Shown here in pieces: positions 58,701 through 64,000 of a DNA stretch of 64,000 nt. This DNA comes from Annona cherimola (Eukaryota; Streptophyta; Magnoliopsida; Magnoliales; Annonaceae). How positions within the stretch are numbered: the first letter of the stretch is position 1; each line of letters begins with the position of its first letter. The DNA lies in contig CM059977.1 of assembly GCA_030490835.1 (NCBI GenBank), forward strand, positions 9,948,765-10,012,764. The letters run 5' to 3'. The notes beneath the pieces were generated by a model, which saw nothing but the letters and a program-made list of their open reading frames with translations, did not search any database and had not been told where the DNA came from. The position numbers and the translations under genes were made by a program.

Positions 58701-61700
58701 AAATGGGATCATTTAATCACAAATTAGAAGGTGGTATTTTTGAATGGAGATATCAAGATGGTGCGTACACTTCCGCGATCTATTAATTTTGTTCCACGCC
58801 TGCCCTACTTCCTATTATGTGAACTATATTTATGATTAGGCATTGCAGATATCATTTACAAGCTCTGCTTCTATGAAACCCCTCTTCTATGTAGCTCAAT
58901 CCATTTTTCTTACCTTGATAATTAATGGAAAATCCACTCCACTCATTGTGTTTCATCATTTATATTGTTACAGAAACACTATCATTTGTCTAGTATCATT
59001 GTGCATGGGCCTCATCTATAAATGTGTATAATTAATATGATAAAACAATTTGATGCTAAATATTAATAATAAAATTGTATTTCCAACATCTAAACTATCC
59101 GAAATATCATTGCTATACGACTAAATGATCATATATAGTTACATTCTAATATACGTGAGAATAGATCTAAGCATTTTTCTTAATTTACACAGGAATATGT
59201 ATATATTTAAGCAGATGTGGGCCATGGGCGCCTTTGATTTGGATTAAACTAATCTCCCGGCTAAACAAACGATGCTAAATATAGTAGATGGAGTAAATTT
59301 CCCATCATTGAGTGCCCAATGATGCCTGCTCGATCCCAACAGTGAATCTTCCTAGGGGTCAAATACATGTGGTTTGATCACAAGGAAACAATCTGAAATA
59401 AAGGTGGGACATTTGGAATGTCCTCTACGAGGAGTTAGACATGATGCTTGAGAAGAGTGCATCCATTTTGACTAAAGCATCTGCCTGTGGCTTGCTATCA
59501 TTTTTTTTAATATGATGCATCATATTAGATAGATCACTGATTGTAGGAGAGTTTCCCATGTATTCTAATTCATGGGGGATACTTAGTGTAAGTTACTAGC
59601 AGAACTGTGGCTTTAATGCCTCAGATGGCTATTCCTAATGTAATCCTGTTTGAGGGGTAACAATCATAGTTAGGATTTTTGGTCCTGCATTGCATATGCA
59701 GATTCATTTCTCTCTGAGGCTGACTTGTAATAGGCACCAGGGCAAATAGTTACAATGGACTTTCACTTTAGGAGAGAGTGAAGGCAATTACAGCAGATGG
59801 GAGTACAAGCTGCTCTTGTCAGACTGGTTTGGTTTATTTTTCCAAATGGCTGTAATTAATGTTCCTTTTTTCATGTCTGTCTGATATCCAAACTGTGTGA
59901 AAAGGGCCCAACTCTCCAGAGCTTCTGGAAAAATTTAGCTGATTCTGCATTCTGTGTTATGCCAGCACATTGCAAACAGTTGCCTAAATCATTGATATGA
60001 ATGACCTGCAGATGGTTGGATGCTAAGCATGCATCATAAGTGATGGCTTATCTACTTGTGGGATGATGACTTCTTGTCCACCTGTGCAAGTGTCTGTTAT
60101 TGTCAAATTTGTTGCCATGGCCAATTATTTTATCTGTTCATATAGTCAATTTTAAGGAAGCATTCATCAAAATACTCCCAAAAATGTGTCAATATGATTT
60201 CTTGTGCAGATATATTTTTAGCTTTTTGAGATTTGTAGTATAGTTTAATCACAATCCATAAGATCTTATGGATTTTTTCTAGGATGCATAGTTACATGTT
60301 TTTTAGTAGTTAACACTTTTCTTTCTACAGCTTTTTGATCTGGCAACTGCATGTCAAGTTGTTATCTGTTGTCGGGTTGCTCCACTGCAAAAAGCTGGAA
60401 TTGTTGATCTGATCAAAAGCAGGACAAATGACATGACATTGGCCATAGGTGATGGTGAGTAATTATTCTTGTTGTCTATCTGTGGATATGGTTGCTTCCT
60501 TATTAATGGGGCCATGTCGTTGTGGTTTGGGTGACTTGCTCGTGCCATCGTTTTAATTCGAGAATTGCAAATTTTATTCATGTCCTGAATAAATCAATAT
60601 ATCCTGCAGTGGGTCCAATGTAGTTTTGTATTGAAGTGTTTGTTTTCACTAGTAAGATCACATACAGATGTTTTGTATCACTGTCCGAATTGCTGTATAG
60701 CAATGATTTGAGGAAGGTAATGTTATAACTAACATCTCTTGGTTTTCCAATGTCCTAGACTCTGTTCAACCTTGTCTTTAACCTACTAACTGTTGGGTTG
60801 GCAGGGGCAAATGATGTTTCCATGATCCAAATGGCAGATGTTGGTGTTGGGATATGTGGTCAAGAAGGACGCCAAGCAGTTATGGCATCAGATTTTGCTA
60901 TGGGACAGTTCCGGTTTCTGAAAAGGCTGCTTCTTGTTCATGGGCATTGGAACTATCAGCGCATTGGCTATCTGGTTCTATACAATTTCTATCGAAATGC
61001 TGTCTTTGTTTTGATGCTTTTCTGGTATGTAAAGTTCGATTCCATGGCATTTCTAATGGAACCAAGCTTGTTATTCTTCACTATTGTCTATTACTATGCT
61101 CAGTATGCTCTTATATTTATCTTAGGACTGGTCTTTATATTTCGAAGTTCAAGATTTTCAGATATTTGTGCAAAATTTTTATTCCCATTTCTCTGTACTG
61201 TGTACTATCCTGAAACATGGGTCATTAAAATTTACACCACAGTTGTGTCCTCACCCTTTCAGGGTCTTTAGCTAGGAATGAAACTTACACATGAACAAAG
61301 CAGCTCTTCTTCGCACGGTCAGCATGCCTGCTTCAGAAGTATACTTCTCCAGTTATCTTTCATTGCGTCTCTTTGTTTCTCCTCACATATCTCAGCTGAT
61401 ATTGGTAATAGGACCTGAATGGAGAACTTCTAATCTTTCCCTTCGTCCAATCCCACGTCCTGCTCCCTTGGATGATTGAGTGTTTAAGCAGTTTTCACGC
61501 TGCTACTTCACTTGCCTCTCTTTCCTCCAGGTTCCTTTCAAAGTTTGGTGTCCATCCATAATCTACTATAATAGACAAAAACATTCTCTGATGTCGTTTC
61601 ATTCAGTCAGTACAAATGCATATAAAGTGTAATGATTATGCCAAGGCGATGATTGAAAAATGAGGATAATGATTAGATTGTAGTAGTAATGGTAGAAAAT

Positions 61701-63817
61701 AAAGATAATAGGGAATTTGTGTGAGGTAATGGGAAGTATTGCAATAGAAGGGTGTACTTAGTTGGGGACATGTTGTCTGTGCACTTACTGCACCACTGCA
61801 CCTATCCAAAAACACTTGGTTGTTTACCTGGACTGTTATTTGTTATTATGGTCATGATCGCCTTTGTTGTACTCGTAGTCATCATTATTGTCATCCACTC
61901 ATCCTCACAAACATTGTCATTTGAATGATTTTGTTGCTAGTAAGAGTTGGCATCATTCAACGTTTTTTGGCTGATCAAGAAATGAAACAGCCTCATGAAT
62001 ATTGAAATTTGTTTCTGTGTAGCATCCTGACAGTGACACTCACTAGTTGCTACTTCTGTCTGGCTTTGATTCTGACTTAATAGCCTTTGGATTGGTGTAT
62101 GGTGGAACATTTTTTCTTATGGTGTGTTTGTTTAACAATAAAATTTTTCACTCCACAACTACCCTATTTTTAAATTATTTCTTCACATATTCCTACACAA
62201 CTACCCTATTTTTCAATTATTTTTACACAACTATCCATACAAATAACCTATTTATTTTAACTTTTATCCTTTTTACTCATCATCATTGCCCCTATCATAT
62301 CACATCATTTACACAATTTTAAAAACTTTTCATCCAAAAGTTTTATTACTTCCCAAACACACCCTTAGTTTGTTGGTTGGATTAGTTTGGTTAAGCGGAT
62401 TATGTAGGTCACATTTTCAAGGAAGGAAACCACTTTTCTGAGACTTGGCATGCTGTCTATTATCCAATTACACATAATATTGAAAATCTACTCCACTTGA
62501 TACATTTTGTTTCTTTTGCAGGTATATATTGTGCACAGCATTTTCTACAACTTCTGCTTTGACAGATTGGAGTAGTGTATTCTACTCTGTCATCTATACT
62601 TCTGTTCCTACAATTGTTGTTGGCATTTTGGACAAGGACTTGAGTCACAAGACACTCCTCCAGTATCCAAGACTCTATGGCGCTGGACTTAGACAAGAGA
62701 GTTATAATATGAATCTATTTTGGATCACAATGATCGACACTGTATGGCAAAGTCTAGTTTTGTTCTATATTCCTCTATTTACTTACAGGAATAGTCAGAT
62801 TGACATCTGGAGCTTGGGTAGCTTGTGGACAGTTTCAGTTGTTTTGCTAGTGAATTTTCACTTGGCTATGGACATCCAGCGCTGGGTGCTGATTACTCAC
62901 ATTGCTGCGTGGGGTTCTATAGCTATCACATATGGCTGCATAATGATACTGGATTCCATTCCTGTCTTTCCCAATTATTGGTCAGTATGCCCTTTAGCCC
63001 CATTACCTGTTTCTTGACAGTTTTTGAAGTACACACGGGCATTTAATTTTTGTGGTCCATGACATATTCAATGTCACCTTTTTAAGGACATGCTTGATGC
63101 TACTTCCTAGATCCCATTCATTTTTCTTCTTCTTCTATTAGATTTTTATAATAATATTTTCTATTTTGTCATTTTAACTGAAATATTATCAATTAGAACA
63201 TTCTTTCGCAGTAAATCATGCTCGGAACTTATTGTTGCACCTGGGCTCTTGCATGAGCAAATGTTTTCTATGACTCAGCATGTTCACCGTCCACCCTGGG
63301 AACAAATCTTTGTTCAAAATGTAGAGATAATAATGCTCTATTCACACACAGCAGAATGATATGTAAATCCAAATCATTGAAGTGTTTCCGTTGGTTCTAA
63401 ATGTGGTTGTTTTTTTGTGTGGGTAGTGTCCAACAGCTGAGCAAGTTATGTGAATGTTTTTCCTTTCCTACCAAGTACAATGAAAAAAAAAATCTTATTA
63501 CTATTCCAGGTGGGTCCATGCTTGCACAATTATTTTGACAGAAAGAGAACAGCTAAATTTCTTGCATTTTTTGGGGTTTTATTTGTTCTCTAATACTTCG
63601 CATTGGCAATTGCAGGACTATTTACCATTTGGTGCAGTCACCAACATACTGGCTCACAATTTTTCTGATTATAGTTGTAGCATTGCTTCCTCGCTTTCTT
63701 TTCAAAGTTGTGCAACAATCATTTTGGCCAACAGATATTCAAATAGCCAGAGAAGCTGAAATATTAAGGAAATTGCCCAATCAGTCAGTTTTGAAGCCTG
63801 ATCAAGATTCTAGTTAA
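49725..63817 (+). CDS. ALA1: Phospholipid-transporting P4-ATPase (flippase), ALA1 type
   Basis: Seven exons: 49725-51414, 56251-56590, 57300-58161, 60331-60454, 60805-61024, 62522-62980 and 63616-63817, 3897 nt, 1298 aa, all phases consistent. P4-ATPases flip phospholipids to the cytosolic leaflet and need an ALIS/CDC50 subunit. An N-terminal Ser-rich extension of about 130 residues precedes RLVYINDP. Then come the actuator loop [15 protein letters not shown], membrane motif IMIPISLYI, phosphorylation site [12 protein letters not shown] (Asp526), nucleotide-binding [12 protein letters not shown] and KGAD, hinge TGDKQETA (about 833) and [11 protein letters not shown] (about 1004). Membrane helices [34 protein letters not shown] and [16 protein letters not shown] follow. 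The tail ends [12 protein letters not shown]. Closest known type is Arabidopsis ALA1 by motif text and the [18 protein letters not shown] and GHWNYQR phrases. Intron 3 needs a GC donor (CTGAG|GCACGG). MITEs sit in introns 1 and 5. The first ATG of the open frame was chosen. Confidence 0.95.
52247..52523. mobile_element. Tourist-like MITE in intron 1 of the ALA1-like gene
   Basis: Starts GGGTGTGTTTAGGAATTC after TTA (52244-52246). The interior is of the family (ATGATGCGATATAATAAGGG, 'gttaaaataaataggttagttgtg', 'ggcagttgtggggagtgaaaag'). The right end is shortened to AAACAAACC, followed by TTTA. Confidence 0.75.
53847..54211. mobile_element. Foldback MITE with 8-bp target duplication in intron 1 of the ALA1-like gene
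   Basis: CGGGAAATGTTTCAATGCAC and complemented right end GGAAAATGTTTTGATGCACC pair. TATTTTAC flanks both sides (53839-53846 and 54212-54219). Arms carry the shared core (TTAACTTAGGTGTATTTAAG, 'agttttactatttttggagat') and the centre AAACAAGAGTATTTTAGTTG with its mirror near 54055-54075. Confidence 0.85.
58370..58690. mobile_element. Decayed Tourist-like MITE in intron 3 of the ALA1-like gene
   Basis: GATGCGATATGATAGGACTA, 'gcaggacaattgtatggaaaatttgaaatgatcaaaa' follow the family order. Ends (TTTGGTTGGGTAGC; TACCAAATGGGATC) are eroded. Confidence 0.45.
59001..59293. repeat. Dispersed repeat, copy 2, in intron 3 of the ALA1-like gene
   Basis: Shares TCATCTATAAATGTGTA, AACATCTAAACTATC, GAATAGATCTAAGCATTTTT and GGCTAAACAAACGATGC-type blocks with 16966-17264 over its whole length, with many substitutions. 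Confidence 0.6.
62120..62364. mobile_element. Tourist-like MITE with TTA target duplication in intron 5 of the ALA1-like gene
   Basis: TGGTGTGTTTGTTTAAC to CCCAAACACACCC, flanked by TTA at 62117-62119 and 62365-62367. The interior is of the family, with a shortened right part. Confidence 0.85.
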
Positions 63818-64000
63818 TGTGTGTAAAGCTTGCTTGTAGAGAAATGTTTATTGTTCAGTATATGATTTCCCTGAAAGAGTCCGACCACCATGTTTCCTTG
63901 TGGAGTTTGCAACTAGTAAGATGAGGTATGCACATGGTTGCAGATCTTTTCTAGTTCATGTCTTCTCTGATGAATGGTGGCCTGTGTTTTCCATTCCTGC
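63818..64000 (+). other. 3' UTR of the ALA1-like gene (continues past the window)
   Basis: Follows TAA at 63815-63817. No polyadenylation signal is evident before the window ends. Confidence 0.5.

Overview
This window is nuclear DNA from a flowering plant. The genes have GT-AG introns of up to nearly 5 kb, the tRNA is an ordinary nuclear type, and the proteins belong to plant families (MES-type methylesterases, an EDR4-like zinc-ribbon protein, an ALA1-type lipid flippase). The AT-rich spacers and introns are crowded with short foldback transposons. I cannot name the species from the sequence. All exon structures below were built by hand from reading frames, splice signals and family knowledge, without transcripts or database searches.

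Layout. 0-1 kb: last exon of an unidentified gene. 1.2-6 kb: a foldback MITE, tRNA-Ile(AAU), a duplicated AT-rich block, a 2.3-kb Mutator-like element with long inverted ends and a 9-bp target duplication, and a related MITE directly beside it. 6.6-15.7 kb: two tandem minus-strand alpha/beta-hydrolase genes of the methylesterase family, each with four exons and an intact Ser-Asp-His triad. 15.8-24.9 kb: mostly repeats. 25-29.9 kb: a five-exon EDR4-like gene (976 aa). 30-33.4 kb: a hAT-like element with telomere-like repeats, and MITEs. 33.4-34.7 kb: a 200-aa coiled-coil protein of unknown function. 38.4-43.4 kb: minus-strand transcription elongation factor TFIIS (378 aa) with a 3.9-kb intron. 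43.8-48.5 kb: nested Tourist-like MITEs, a second hAT-like element and three more foldback elements. 49.7-63.8 kb: a seven-exon P4-ATPase (1298 aa) of the ALA1 type.

The genes are unrelated housekeeping or defence-type genes and do not form a pathway or cluster; only the two methylesterase genes are linked, as tandem duplicates. The most interesting signals are (1) a foldback-element superfamily with one conserved core but several different termini, (2) three members of a hAT-like family with GGGTTA/GGGTTC-rich interiors and 8-bp target duplications, (3) three separate genes that each seem to need a GC-AG intron, and (4) a TFIIS linker made of seven exact 11-residue units.
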